Positions 23,721-33,881 of a stretch of DNA of 37,014 bases are shown piece by piece; positions within the stretch are counted from its first letter, which is position 1; each line of letters opens with the position of its first letter. The DNA comes from Candidatus Hodarchaeum mangrovi (lineage in GTDB: Archaea; Asgardarchaeota; Heimdallarchaeia; Hodarchaeales; Hodarchaeaceae), in NCBI GenBank assembly GCA_016839515.1, contig JAEOUE010000126.1, forward strand, positions 1 through 37,014, read 5' to 3'. Below the pieces are notes generated by a model, which had not been told where the DNA came from, did no database searches, and saw only the letters and a list, made by a program, of their open reading frames with translations. The position numbers and the translations under genes are program-made.

Positions 23721-26087
23721 ATGGTGATCAATAGCATGGCTGTAAAACCTGCTCTCTGTGGATTAATAATTCTTCTTTTAATTATTTCATTAAATTCTAG
23801 TAATTCTACCCTTAAGAATAATTATATAGTGGAGGATTCAATTTCTAAGATAATTCAACCAACTTATAATTTCGATAATAATATAGAATGGGATTTAATT
23901 TATCATAACACTCGTGAAGGATATTATCGAAGTCCAGGTTGGGCTACAACAGATGGGTGGAATAAAAGTGGGGCGGTGAGGGTAGGGCAAAATGTCATAT
24001 TAAGGATTCGTTCAGCAATAAATGATCTTACACGAGTCCAGATCCGCTATTGAGATGGTGAAGCTGGAGTCGAAGGATTTCGTGAGATGACAAAAATTGC
24101 TTCAACATTAGAATATGATTTTTGGGAAGGTACGATTTTATCTCCTCTACAACCGAGTGATTACTTTTATTCCTTTTTTCTAACTGATGGCACCGAAACT
24201 GACTATTATTCCGATGATGAGGGATTAGATGGTGGAGTAGGCAAAATGTATGCTTCCTATAATTCTGGACGAGATTTTGGTATAGTATTCTACGATCCAG
24301 GATTCACTACTCCAGACTGGCATAAACAAACAGTGGGGTACCAAATTTTTCTCGATCGATTTTTCAATGGAGATTTAAGTAATGATGCTATAGGAGATGG
24401 CTCAAGTGGAGATATCACATGGTTTGAGTGGGATAGCAATGGAGATGGATCCTTTACTTCAGAGGATGCACAACGAGTGTTTGCTATTAAACGAGATTGG
24501 ACAGAATTACCAACTGGAGGTAACGATTTTTTTGGTGGAGATCTTAAGGGTGTGTTTAATAAAATTGATTACCTTAAGGACCTTGGTATTGGTTTTATAT
24601 GGTTAAATCCTTTTACGGAATCACCTGACAATCATGGTTATTCTGTAGATAATTATAAATCAGTAGATCCCTAGTATGGGTCGATTGCTGCTCGTGAGAA
24701 TGGAATTGTAAGAAATAATATCACAGCCTCTTTGGAAATTTTTGATGAACTGGAGTCAACTCTCGAATTCAATGGGATAAAAATCATCTATGATGTTGTG
24801 ATTAATCATGTATCTGCTCAATCAATATACTTTCAGCGATTTGAAAACATGGACGTGGGAGATCTTCTTCTTCCAACTGCTTTTCAAGTTCCTGATCCTT
24901 ACCCATACGTAAAAGGAGCATATGAAGGTGTAACTTCTCTCTTTAACAATTGGTTCCGCTTTTATACCCGTAATCATGACTATGATGCTTGGTGGGGTTT
25001 CTACAATATTCCTACTTTGAAATATGATCAGACAATGAATATTGCTACTGAATTAATTACTGGAGCTAATTCTTTGTTCACATTTTGGGCTAATCATGGT
25101 GTTGATGGATTTAGGCTTGATGTTAATCCCGATTATGACGATGGTACAGGTTCCAGAGTCGTCAATAAACTGATTCGAGATCGTGTCAAGGTAGATAAAT
25201 CTGATAATATTATTATTGGTGAAGTTTGGGATAGAGCAAACACTTGGCTTACTGGAACCATGAATGATGGAGTGCAAAATATGCTGTTCAGAGATAATAC
25301 AATAATTTGGATCCGAGGAACTAATGTAGGGTATACAGATAACACTTATATCAATAAACTAGTATCATTCCAAGATTTTTATCCCCCAGAAGCTTATCAC
25401 TCTCTCTGGACAAATCTAGGAAATCATGATACTGCTCGAATACTTACAGAATTAGAAGAAATAAACGATCGTGTTTTGTTAGCTGCAGCATTACAATTCT
25501 TTGTTCCAGGAGTTCCAGTTATTTACTATGGCGATGAAATTGGATTACCTGGTGTAAGGGATCCTGATAGCAGACGACCTTTTCCATGGGGATCAGAAAA
25601 TCAAACAATGCTAAAGAATTACAAGGATCTAATTCAAATAAGGAAGAACTATAAGGTTTTTCAACGAGGTTCATTTTTTTCTATAGAAGATCAAGTTGAA
25701 GGAGTTTTATCGTTTGGACGTGAATTATCCTCTACGTCCCAAAGTGCAACAGTGGGTATTTTTAATAGGAATAAAAATCGTTTAGCTTATTTACTAAATT
25801 TATCAACCTTTCATGAGATCCAAGTAGGTGATGTATTAGTAGATCTCCTTAATAATAACACCACATATATAGTAGATGAGAATAAATCTATTAATCTCTT
25901 ACTTGAACCATATGGAAGAATGATTTTATTAAATGGAATCAGTGATCCTCTGACTCAAAGTACCTCTAAAACTATAAGTCAAAAATCCTCTAATTTTTCG
26001 CTAATACCATTACAAGTAGCACTTTTAACATTGATATTGAGCAAGAAACTCTATACTAGGAGAACCAAGAGAAAAAGGAAAAATTAA
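23721..26087 (+). pseudogene. Secreted, membrane-anchored GH13 alpha-amylase-family enzyme with two in-frame stops
   Basis: A single frame of 788 codons is intact except for TGA at codon 111 (24051) and TAG at codon 318 (24672). A signal peptide (CGLIILLLIISL) is followed by a CBM34-like beta domain, then the GH13 barrel with all four conserved regions: DVVINHVS, GFRLDVNPD (nucleophile D467), IIGEVWD (acid/base E501) and NLGNHDTAR (D570). A final hydrophobic helix with a basic tail anchors it outside the cell. The neopullulanase/cyclomaltodextrinase group is the nearest. The stops sit where relatives would have Trp (QIRY-DGEAG) and probably Gln (SVDP-YGS), each one transition away from a sense codon, so recent inactivation or base errors in the assembly are the simplest explanations. 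Confidence 0.85.
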
Positions 26088-26093
26088 TTTTTT

Positions 26094-26603
26094 TCATTTT
26101 AAAATATTACCAACTGTCCTATATTCCCTTGGCCAGTAGAGAATTGCCTGCTGTCGAGAATAATCTTTTCGGACATAACTAGTAACAATTTCTCCGATAA
26201 ACCAGATATGAGTTCCTCCTTGGTTAATTTCATTAATTACTTTACATTCAAGACTAACTGGGCATTCTTCAATGAAAACAGAGGTTATTTTTTTTCCAGG
26301 AACCGGTGTTAATCCTGTTTCAGCAAATTTATCACAATCTCGTCCTGAGTGAGATCCACAGTACTTTATTGCAGGAAGAAGTTCAGTAGTAGGAAGATTG
26401 AGGGAAAAATCTTGAGTTTTTTTGATTAATTCAAAGGAATATCTTGAAGGTACTATACCAATCATTACCATAGGCTTAACAAAGGAAAAGAAACTTACTG
26501 CTGCAATAGTTATGATATTTTTGTCCACACAAACTAATACAACAGGAAATCCAGGAAAGGTCATTAATCCTGCCTCAGGTGATACTTCTTCTTTTTGTAA
26601 CAT
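26094..26603 (-). CDS. Flavin reductase-like, FMN-binding split barrel
   Basis: 169 residues, ATG start, the usual size. LMTFPGFPVVLVCV, NIITIAAVSFFSFVKP, MIGIVPSRYSFELIKKTQDFSLNLPT and YCGSHSGRDCDKFAETG are the ordered motifs of the flavin reductase family (PF01613). Such proteins bind FMN and reduce flavin or act on other electron acceptors; the real substrate is unknown. Convergent with the amylase relic, six bases away. Cytoplasmic. Confidence 0.9.
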   Translation of the reverse strand: MLQKEEVSPEAGLMTFPGFPVVLVCVDKNIITIAAVSFFSFVKPMVMIGIVPSRYSFELIKKTQDFSLNLPTTELLPAIKYCGSHSGRDCDKFAETGLTPVPGKKITSVFIEECPVSLECKVINEINQGGTHIWFIGEIVTSYVRKDYSRQQAILYWPREYRTVGNILK

Positions 26604-26760
26604 AATTATCTACCAAAAGGGTTATTTTCAGGAAGTAAAAACTTATAATTATCCATTTTAAATTTTTAAAGATCTGTTTGGATAAGTATATCTCAAACTT
26701 TAACTGATTTAAGTTAAAAATAAATTGAGTCAATTGAATAACATAAATCCATTTAGATAG

Positions 26761-26766
26761 TATATA
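26761..26766 (+). promoter_or_regulatory. TATA box for the seven-helix protein gene
   Basis: TATATA lies 30-35 bases before the ATG at 26796, so the transcript should start within about five bases of it, suggesting a leaderless mRNA. Confidence 0.45.
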
Positions 26767-26795
26767 CGAATAGAATAGCTATAGAGTCTGAGAAA

Positions 26796-27944
26796 ATGGT
26801 CTATCTGGCAAATGAAGTATTTATTAGCCTTATCATAATTTTTATTGAAATAATATTTGAGATATTTTTTATTTATCGTATTTCTAAAGCTTTAGTTAGA
26901 CAAAGATATCCTAAAACGTTAATATTCCTCTTATTGATCTTTACATTTCTCCTTTTTAGAGACTTTGCAATATTTTTTAGTATTTTTGCTCCTCAGAATG
27001 ATAGGGGTCTTTTTATTGGATTTAGTAAAGTTTACCTTCTTTCTACACTCTTTATCACATACATTTTCTTTCTGTTTTCTGAGAAGTTTGAGTATGATTC
27101 AATATTAACACGTGACCAATTTTTAGTCACGATAGTAGCCACAGTCATTAGTACTCTAATCGTTATCAGTAATTTAATACCAATTTGGTCAGATCAGCTA
27201 AATATGTACCGAATAGCGACAGATTACACCCTTGAAATGTTGATGTTAACCTTGAATGGTATTATGGGCATGGTCGTAACCATAAGCTTCTGGAATGGGT
27301 ATAAGGATGTATGGATTACTCAAGAGAGACAACTAAAATTATTAATAATAGGGAATCTGATTATTTTCTTTATTCCTTGGATTTTCACCATTATTTTGCT
27401 TTTCTATTCGATTCCTCCGAATATTTTTATTAGAACACTAATTCGAGCTTTTAACCTAATTGGTTTATTATTCTATTATTTTTCATTCCATGGATTCAAT
27501 TATCCAAGTTTATTCAAAAGACAACGTGCAGATAAAATAATGGTTACTGATTTAAATGGAATTCCATTATTTACCTATGATTTTAAAGAAGATATCCATA
27601 AAATTGATGCAATTCTTTTTGCTGGAGCAATTGTGGCTATTACTCAATTAATGCTTGAATCTATCAAATCACCATCTCCCATTATTGAAGTGGCTATGAA
27701 AAATCAATATAAAATCATGCTCGAATATAATTCCAACTTTTTAACCCTTATTTTAACCCCCAAGGGGGATTCATACCTTCGTAGTTCGTTAGATAATTTT
27801 TCTTATTCATTTGACAAAAATTTTAGTTCTATTATCGCTTCAGGTGAAGTTCATGATATTAACCTTTTTGAAAAAGGTGCACGAAGTATTTTGACTACCC
27901 GTTTTGGAATCCCGTGGCAGTTTCTTCCAGAATCTGAGAGCTAA
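26796..27944 (+). CDS. Seven-helix membrane protein with C-terminal longin/roadblock-like domain
   Basis: 382 residues. Residues 1-245 contain about seven hydrophobic helices separated by short loops, ending in FYYFSFHGFNYPSLFKRQ. Residues 248-375 form a soluble domain beginning KIMVTDLNGIPLFTYDF, then a helix (IDAILFAGAIVAITQLMLES), paired strands (YKIMLEYNSNFLTLILTPKGD) and a second helix, which is the order of a longin or roadblock-like domain. This pairing is typical of Asgard membrane sensors whose cytoplasmic part may act on small GTPases; the ligand is unknown. The last 50 bases overlap the end of the convergent HAD gene. Family assignment is by pattern only. Confidence 0.6.
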   Translation: MVYLANEVFISLIIIFIEIIFEIFFIYRISKALVRQRYPKTLIFLLLIFTFLLFRDFAIFFSIFAPQNDRGLFIGFSKVYLLSTLFITYIFFLFSEKFEYDSILTRDQFLVTIVATVISTLIVISNLIPIWSDQLNMYRIATDYTLEMLMLTLNGIMGMVVTISFWNGYKDVWITQERQLKLLIIGNLIIFFIPWIFTIILLFYSIPPNIFIRTLIRAFNLIGLLFYYFSFHGFNYPSLFKRQRADKIMVTDLNGIPLFTYDFKEDIHKIDAILFAGAIVAITQLMLESIKSPSPIIEVAMKNQYKIMLEYNSNFLTLILTPKGDSYLRSSLDNFSYSFDKNFSSIIASGEVHDINLFEKGARSILTTRFGIPWQFLPESES

Positions 27945-28614
27945 TCAAATCTAGTATTTCAGTTAATGATTTTATGTAAAAATAATCAATGGCCTTTCCT
28001 TTTGTGAAGTTATTTCTATCAAGCAGTACAAATGGAATACCTGCAGCTCTACTGGCCTCTCCATCTGTACTTAAAGAGTCACCAACAAATAACATATTTT
28101 TTGGTTCGATTCTAAGGATTCTCATAGCTTTGAATAACATTTCTGGATTAGGTTTTCCATTAGTGACATCATCAATCGTAAAAATAGGATGAACATGAGT
28201 TCTTAAAAATTGATTTTTAGTAACTATTTCTGATACTACCTTTTTTGGTGCATTTGAGGCAACACTTAAAGAGATACCCAATTCATGCAACTTTTCTAAA
28301 ACGTTCTGAGTTTCAGGGAAAAATTTAATTCGAGAAGTCATATATGTGATAAAATGCTCTTCTAAATAAGCATTGGCCCGTTCTACCTCTTTTTGCAGGG
28401 AACCATACTGTGGATAGTATTTTTCAATTAGAGCTGCAAGAATTGTAGGGTTTGAACGTACTCTAATGGTCTGAGCAATATCCAATGAGGGAATGATGTT
28501 ATAGAAATGGTTGAACGTTGCAGTTATACTTTCATCCCATAGGGGTTCTGAATCAAAGAGTACACCATCAAGATCGAAGATAATGCCTAATACTTGAGCC
28601 AAATCGTTCACCAA
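27895..28614 (-). CDS. HAD-superfamily phosphatase (beta-phosphoglucomutase-like)
   Basis: 239 residues. Motif I is IIFDLDGVLFDSEP (Asp nucleophile and acid/base), motif II SVASNAPKK, motif III Lys in DVTNGKPNPEMLFKA, motif IV MLFVGDSLSTDGEAS. The helical cap between motif I and II puts it in the subfamily I group with phosphoglycolate phosphatases and beta-phosphoglucomutases. The sugar or acid phosphate substrate is not known. The start is TTG at 28614 (GTG at 28611 is an alternative). The C-terminus overlaps the end of the convergent longin gene by 50 bases. It lies just below the repeat protein on the same strand. Confidence 0.9.
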   Translation of the reverse strand: MVNDLAQVLGIIFDLDGVLFDSEPLWDESITATFNHFYNIIPSLDIAQTIRVRSNPTILAALIEKYYPQYGSLQKEVERANAYLEEHFITYMTSRIKFFPETQNVLEKLHELGISLSVASNAPKKVVSEIVTKNQFLRTHVHPIFTIDDVTNGKPNPEMLFKAMRILRIEPKNMLFVGDSLSTDGEASRAAGIPFVLLDRNNFTKGKAIDYFYIKSLTEILDLISSQILEETATGFQNG

Positions 28615-28636
28615 AAAGGATTACTAGCTACAGTAC

Positions 28637-29176
28637 TCACTTCATCATCAGTAATAATTCATGTTTCTCTGGGTTAACCGATTTAATCATTTCTAATGCA
28701 CGATTGATATCAAGATTTATCAAAGGAGACAAATGCTTTATCATATCATCTCTATCTTTGGCTTGTCGACTTAGGTCATAGAGGATCTGCCAGAGATCTT
28801 TTTCCATATACTTAACGATTTCTTTGCTATTAAAGCGAATGATGGGTTCATAATACTCTCGAAAAGTCTTTTCGGATTGGATGCCCTTTAAAGTGAAAAA
28901 AATAAACAAAAAAGGGTCTTTTTTAATCTTGTCGACATCAAACTTCGCTATTAGCTCAATGTGTTTTTTTAGATGATCTGGATCATCAAATTTAATTAAA
29001 TTATTGTATAATTTGGTCCAAATTTTATCTAGGAGAAGCTTTAAAGCTTCATTCTCTTTAATCTTAAATATTGGTTCATAGCGATCCTTAAAACCTTTTG
29101 GATTTTCAATCTCTTTTTTTGAAGTGAATATGTATAAATAAAAGTGTTCAGCTACTTTTTCTTTAAATTGCCCCAT
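28637..29176 (-). CDS. Helical protein with an internal duplication
   Basis: 179 residues, ATG start. Two copies of a unit of about 80 residues can be aligned: FYLYIFTSKKEIENPKGFKD with FLFIFFTLKGIQSEKTFREY, then RYEPIFKI with YYEPIIRF, and IWTKLYNN with LWQILYDL. The units start near residues 12 and 88. It is soluble, helix-rich, and has no cysteine. I know no function. It is 22 bases upstream of the HAD gene, likely in the same transcript. Confidence 0.7.
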   Translation of the reverse strand: MGQFKEKVAEHFYLYIFTSKKEIENPKGFKDRYEPIFKIKENEALKLLLDKIWTKLYNNLIKFDDPDHLKKHIELIAKFDVDKIKKDPFLFIFFTLKGIQSEKTFREYYEPIIRFNSKEIVKYMEKDLWQILYDLSRQAKDRDDMIKHLSPLINLDINRALEMIKSVNPEKHELLLMMK

Positions 29177-29324
29177 AGAAATCTAACAAATAGAATGAGC
29201 ATAAAACTATTTGCTAAATAATAAATCTACATTGATGAATGGTTAGAACCTATCTTTAAGGAAAACCACGATATTATTCTAGGTACAAAGATTAAAATCC
29301 ACAGAAAATTCTAAAATTATTTTC

Positions 29325-30680
29325 TTACTTCTTAAGATTATAGGAAAAATAGCACGCAGGTGTTCGTACGCCATAATAAGTATCTTTGGGTTCTTTTAAA
29401 AAGAATGCATCGGAAAGGACTTGATAAAAATTTCCTGCAATAGTGGTATCTTTAAGTGGGAATTTAAATTCCCCATTCTCAATGGCAAATGAATTTTTAC
29501 AGACACCACTAAATTCGCCATTTTCCATATTTACATTCCCTGAAAAATCACCTATTATAGCACCTTCTTTAATATCTTGTATGCTTTCTTCTAAAGATAA
29601 TTTTCCATCAACTTCGAGAAAAAAATTTGTCCCTGTTATATATGGACGAGAGGTATACCCAGAACGGGCAGAGTTACCAGTATTCGTGGTATCGAAGATA
29701 TTTGAGTAGTAATTGTCAAATAAATACCCTTTCAGATAGCCTTTATTTGCTAAAATCGTTTTTTGTCTAGGAACCCCCTCTGCGTCAAACGTACTTGAGT
29801 ATAAACCATTAGATAATCTTCCATCATCAACAAGAGTAAGATTCGAATTAAATACATAGTCTCCAATACGGTCAACAAAAGGAGAACGTTTATTGTGGAT
29901 ATTTTCAGCAGAAAGTGCTGAAATAAGGCCACGTCTACATAACATAGCAATTACATTAGGTTCTAAGAGAATTTCTCCTTTCATTTCTGGTATTTTTTGT
30001 GCTCCTAGATTTAATATGGTTTTTTGGGCTAAATCCTGACTAAAATCATCAAATTTATCTATAATGTTAAATCTCCGTGAGGTGAGAACATCCCAAATCC
30101 CACCACTTACTTCCTCACCTCTACGACAGTTTGCTCCTAAATTAAGTGTCACACGGCTACTTTTTTCCTGACAATTAACTCCATTTGTATTAATAATTCC
30201 TGAAAGTTCAGTTGTAAGAGAAAATTGCCCGCGAGTAGAAATTTCTATATTATTTTTTTCCCCAAATATCGTTATGGGTAGGATGACCATATTTATAGAT
30301 TCTAAAATCGTTTCTGAAGAAAGATGAGCGATTTCTTTATCATATATTCCTTGAACAGGGGAACTTGATTGGGATAAAGTAAACCCTGACCAATTCGGAT
30401 CTTCAGGACTTTTGTTAGCAATTTTAACAGCTATATCTCCAGTTTTCATCAATGTATTGATATTAGTTGAGTTGGAGTAAGTCAATCCTTTTTGTTTTCC
30501 CTTAACGACACGAAAAGTAAAACCTTGGGTTATTTCTTCTCTTTCTGATTTAATTGAGTTCTGTTCAATCGAAACGTGTAACCTTTTTGCTGCTGTAAAG
30601 TAAACCTCAGCTTCTAATCCTTGATTACTAATTCGATTGATAAGTTTCTCAGCTAAACCAGGGTAATCTGTAAAAAACAT
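29325..30680 (-). CDS. pmbA: TldE/PmbA subunit of the TldD-TldE peptidase
   Basis: 451 residues from the ATG at 30680; GGAGG stands nine bases ahead of it. Second subunit of the TldD/E heterodimer that degrades or matures small peptides. NSIKSEREEITQGFTFRVV, then EGVPRQKTILANKGYLKGYLFDNYYS and GNSARSGYTSRPY, are the known TldE motifs. Unlike TldD it lacks an HExxxH zinc site. The stop of tldD and this start overlap as TGATG, so translation is coupled. The gene has the family's usual length. Confidence 0.92.
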   Translation of the reverse strand: MFFTDYPGLAEKLINRISNQGLEAEVYFTAAKRLHVSIEQNSIKSEREEITQGFTFRVVKGKQKGLTYSNSTNINTLMKTGDIAVKIANKSPEDPNWSGFTLSQSSSPVQGIYDKEIAHLSSETILESINMVILPITIFGEKNNIEISTRGQFSLTTELSGIINTNGVNCQEKSSRVTLNLGANCRRGEEVSGGIWDVLTSRRFNIIDKFDDFSQDLAQKTILNLGAQKIPEMKGEILLEPNVIAMLCRRGLISALSAENIHNKRSPFVDRIGDYVFNSNLTLVDDGRLSNGLYSSTFDAEGVPRQKTILANKGYLKGYLFDNYYSNIFDTTNTGNSARSGYTSRPYITGTNFFLEVDGKLSLEESIQDIKEGAIIGDFSGNVNMENGEFSGVCKNSFAIENGEFKFPLKDTTIAGNFYQVLSDAFFLKEPKDTYYGVRTPACYFSYNLKK

Positions 30681-32077
30681 CAATTTTTTCCTCCAACATT
30701 AAGCTCAGTAAGCATAAATGGGCCTCCTCCTCCAGTAAAAGCTGTTTGGCCTTTTCCACAAAATCCTGCAAACCCCCGTTCGATTTGTTTACTTAAAAGT
30801 CGAGTTTTACTAAGAACATCTAATGCAATCCCCGAAATAGTCACAGCACGATAATATTTATCAGTTAACTCTCCTTTTAGAATTTCACGGCCTTGTTGAA
30901 CACCAAACATAAATTCTCCAGAATAGTCTGCTTGTCCCATCCGTCTTCCTTCTAATAAGAATCCATTTGCAGTTTCTGCTATCATTTCCTCTAAAGATGA
31001 ATCACCCCCTAAAATAACTGAATTAGTCATTCTTATTATAGGATCGTTATTATGCATAAAAGCTCTAGCATTTCCAGTTGGGATGGTTGAATATTCTGCT
31101 GCACTCTCACGATTATGTAAATGAGTAATTAATATACCTTTATCTACCATAACTGTTTTTTGAGCTGGTGTACCTTCATCGTCATAGCCAGGAAGCCAGC
31201 CAAATGAACCTGGATAAATCGCATCATCAAGAATTGAAATTTTATCATTGCAAATCTTTTTATTTATTTTACCTTGTAAAACAGAACCACCAGACACCAA
31301 ATCAGCTTCATTGGTATGTCCAAATGCTTCATGAGCCAGAAGACGTGTGAGTTGTGGTCCAAGGATCACGGTATAATAACCCGAGGGAGCAAACGAAGCT
31401 TCAGTAAGGCGAACCGCGCGACTCCCAACTTCTTCAGAAAGTATATGGGATGAATCTTTCTCAAAAATTTCAAATCCTTTTGTTCCAGCCATACGAGAAG
31501 CTGCTGGGGATAAAATACCATTCTTTTTCGCTACTCCTGAAAGTAGCAGAGTTGTTTTTTGATCATGAAGTTCTAATTTTGTCCCTTCACTTGTAAGAAT
31601 GAATTTTTGGTCTACTGTATCAAAATAATCTGCTGATGCTTGAACCATAAACTCATTATGTGTTCTAAGACTTTTCTCTGCTTCTAGACATACATCGATT
31701 TTATCAGTAATTGAGATTTCATTTGTGGGAATTCGGATGCTAGGTTTAACAATGTCTTCATTAATGGGAATTTCTGCAAGTGATATAAATCGTTTCTTAA
31801 AAGAATGGGAGTTTTTTGCAAGCTCTATACACTTCAAAAAACCTTGTTTTATTTCAGCAGGTGTAAATCCCTCTAATGTCATTGATCCCCAACTTCCATT
31901 AATTAAGGCTCGTAGTGATAATCCTTCTGTGATTCCGCTACTAACATTTTTGACAACTCCATTTTCTATTTGAATAGAGGTTGTATCACGAGTATGATAT
32001 CGTGCTTCAAGATAATCATCACTCTTTATCTGTAAGCTATCAATAGCTGATATTAATCGATCTAGCATTTTCAACAT
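30680..32077 (-). CDS. tldD: TldD, zinc subunit of the TldD-TldE peptidase
   Basis: 465 residues, ATG start with another ATG three codons on. The zinc motif is HEAFGH (H249, E250, H254), and the family's cysteine ligand is in GFAGFCGKGQ (C440). IQIENGVVKNVSSGITEGLSL near the N-terminus, DDEGTPAQKTVMVDKGIL and the glycine-rich end (TGGGGPFML) agree with TldD. With TldE it forms a peptidase chamber known from microcin maturation and general peptide turnover. The MFS gene lies 40 bases upstream on the same strand and may be part of the operon. Confidence 0.95.
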   Translation of the reverse strand: MLKMLDRLISAIDSLQIKSDDYLEARYHTRDTTSIQIENGVVKNVSSGITEGLSLRALINGSWGSMTLEGFTPAEIKQGFLKCIELAKNSHSFKKRFISLAEIPINEDIVKPSIRIPTNEISITDKIDVCLEAEKSLRTHNEFMVQASADYFDTVDQKFILTSEGTKLELHDQKTTLLLSGVAKKNGILSPAASRMAGTKGFEIFEKDSSHILSEEVGSRAVRLTEASFAPSGYYTVILGPQLTRLLAHEAFGHTNEADLVSGGSVLQGKINKKICNDKISILDDAIYPGSFGWLPGYDDEGTPAQKTVMVDKGILITHLHNRESAAEYSTIPTGNARAFMHNNDPIIRMTNSVILGGDSSLEEMIAETANGFLLEGRRMGQADYSGEFMFGVQQGREILKGELTDKYYRAVTISGIALDVLSKTRLLSKQIERGFAGFCGKGQTAFTGGGGPFMLTELNVGGKN

Positions 32078-32117
32078 TAAAAAAGGAATTTAATAAGCAA
32101 TTAAATAATTATTCCCA

Positions 32118-33323
32118 TTAAGGGAAAGAAATTTCCAATCGTGTTTTACCAATTTTTTCTAATCTTAAAAAAAGATATACAACAATAAGGGTTCCAAAGA
32201 ATGTAATCAGTAGTAAAATTTGGAAATTAAGTAAGGAAAATAAGAAACCTCCAATCGCTGCAGTTGGAACCCATCCCATTCGTTGAATAAAAGTTAGAAT
32301 TCCAAAATTAGTGGCGACTGCAGATTTGTCCACTTCAATAAAACTAAGAGTAACAGCTGGTCTCCAAAATGCAATACTTACTCCTAAAACACCACTAGCA
32401 ATGACTACTAAGTCCAAGGCAAAGCTTGATGGGAAAGTAAAAGTGTAAAATAAGATCGAAATCCAACAGATCCCGACAAATTCTCCCATGAGAAGGCCAA
32501 AGGTTCTTCCAATCTTATCAACTAGATATCCTGCTGGAAATTGAAGAATAACAAGTAATAAGGATTGAATTAAAGTAATTTCTCCTAAAAAACTAGAATC
32601 TACATCAAAAACAAGAATTAAGACTCCATTAAGAATCGAAAGTGATAGTCCCCAAGCAAATGTGTCAATAATGAAAGCTAGTGCAGTTGTACCAGTAAAT
32701 GGGTCAGTTAGAAATTGTTTAATTGGAATCCGTGCTTTTTTAAAATTAGGGTGAAGATCTTTCAAGAAGATAAAGTTAAACAATAAAGTGAAAAATAAGA
32801 TAAGACTTCCAGATTGAAAAAGACCAAGCATTACCTCATCACCTAGAAGTTGGATAAATAATGCACCCAAAATACCTCCAATCGAAGCAGCGTTATAGAT
32901 AACAGAATAAACTCTCCCTCGGTTGACTGCACGTGATGATTCATAGATGAGTCCTTGAAGAGGGGGATCATAGAATCCTACACCAATATTGAAAATAATA
33001 ATCCAAACGACACTATAGTAAATATTACTAGAAAAAAACCCAATTCCAAGCATTCCAATGACATTAAATAATTGGCCAGCTAAGATGAGTTTCTTCCGTC
33101 CATACCAGTCTCCTAAATACCCGAAAAATAAAGGAATTACAGCAGAAAGAGTTCCTATGGATAATATTAGTCCTAAAATACTAGCAGCTTCTGAATCAGT
33201 GCCAATAAGTGCTATAATAAAGGGTTGGATATTAATTGCATATAAAATATTAACGTAACCCCAGAAAAAGTGCGTAACAATGAGTGTTAGAATATTTAAG
33301 TGCGGAAGGAATGATTTTTTCAT
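32118..33323 (-). CDS. MFS transporter
   Basis: 401 residues from the ATG at 33323; a TTG at 33347 with AAGGGAG before it is a serious alternative. Twelve hydrophobic helices, with motif A FGYLGDWYGRKK in the first cytoplasmic loop and its counterpart PAGYLVDKIGRTFG in the second half. The sequence FYDPPLQGLIYESS in the fourth helix region is like drug/peptide exporters of the family. The substrate is unknown. It is followed by tldD after 40 bases, so an operon with a peptide-processing pair is possible. Confidence 0.9.
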   Translation of the reverse strand: MKKSFLPHLNILTLIVTHFFWGYVNILYAINIQPFIIALIGTDSEAASILGLILSIGTLSAVIPLFFGYLGDWYGRKKLILAGQLFNVIGMLGIGFFSSNIYYSVVWIIIFNIGVGFYDPPLQGLIYESSRAVNRGRVYSVIYNAASIGGILGALFIQLLGDEVMLGLFQSGSLILFFTLLFNFIFLKDLHPNFKKARIPIKQFLTDPFTGTTALAFIIDTFAWGLSLSILNGVLILVFDVDSSFLGEITLIQSLLLVILQFPAGYLVDKIGRTFGLLMGEFVGICWISILFYTFTFPSSFALDLVVIASGVLGVSIAFWRPAVTLSFIEVDKSAVATNFGILTFIQRMGWVPTAAIGGFLFSLLNFQILLLITFFGTLIVVYLFLRLEKIGKTRLEISFP

Positions 33324-33881
33324 GTTTAAGTCCCTTAAATCGATCAATTCTAGCTCCCTTAGACCAATTCATATAATTAACTAGAATGGCAATGGTTTAA
33401 TGCATATATGGGCCATAAAAACTCGAAAAAGGATCTAATAATAGGTATACTAAACCTTTAATTACACGGAAAATGGACTTAATCATGTTACAGGGGCAAT
33501 CTGGAATCATCAATGTCTGACAATAACTTAATCAATAAATTTGTCATTTTAGGTGAAATCTCATATTTTCAGTCCCCAAATCCCCCATGAAGTGTCAATA
33601 GATTATTTCGAAGATTAAACTTGATTTATTTTACCCAAAAAATTAGCAAAATTCCTAATTTCTATTATTCTTCTGTGTACCAATGATAATTTCCTTTCTA
33701 TAATTAAAGTTGGTCGTGATTTTCCACTAGTACTATTCCTATTAGGATTTTTATAAGGATATACAGTATGACTAATCGATGAATATGAGAGAAACTTGAA
33801 TGCTTATAAAAAATGAAAAAATTTTTCTAAATTTTAAATCACATATAAATTAAGCAATAATTTTTAAAATGAAGGATCAAA
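33324..33881. other. Intergenic region, promoters for MFS and the def-like gene
   Basis: About 560 AT-rich bases between divergent genes, with many stops in all frames. ATATAAAT near 33843-33850 is a candidate TATA box for the downstream gene, and AAGGATC, 4 bases before its ATG, a ribosome site. No other structure was seen. Confidence 0.5.

Noticed and set aside
24051..24674. Stop-codon reassignment or selenocysteine/pyrrolysine insertion in the amylase
   Set aside because: Two different stops in one gene, at Trp and Gln-like positions, and normal use of TGA and TAG elsewhere, argue for mutation or assembly error.
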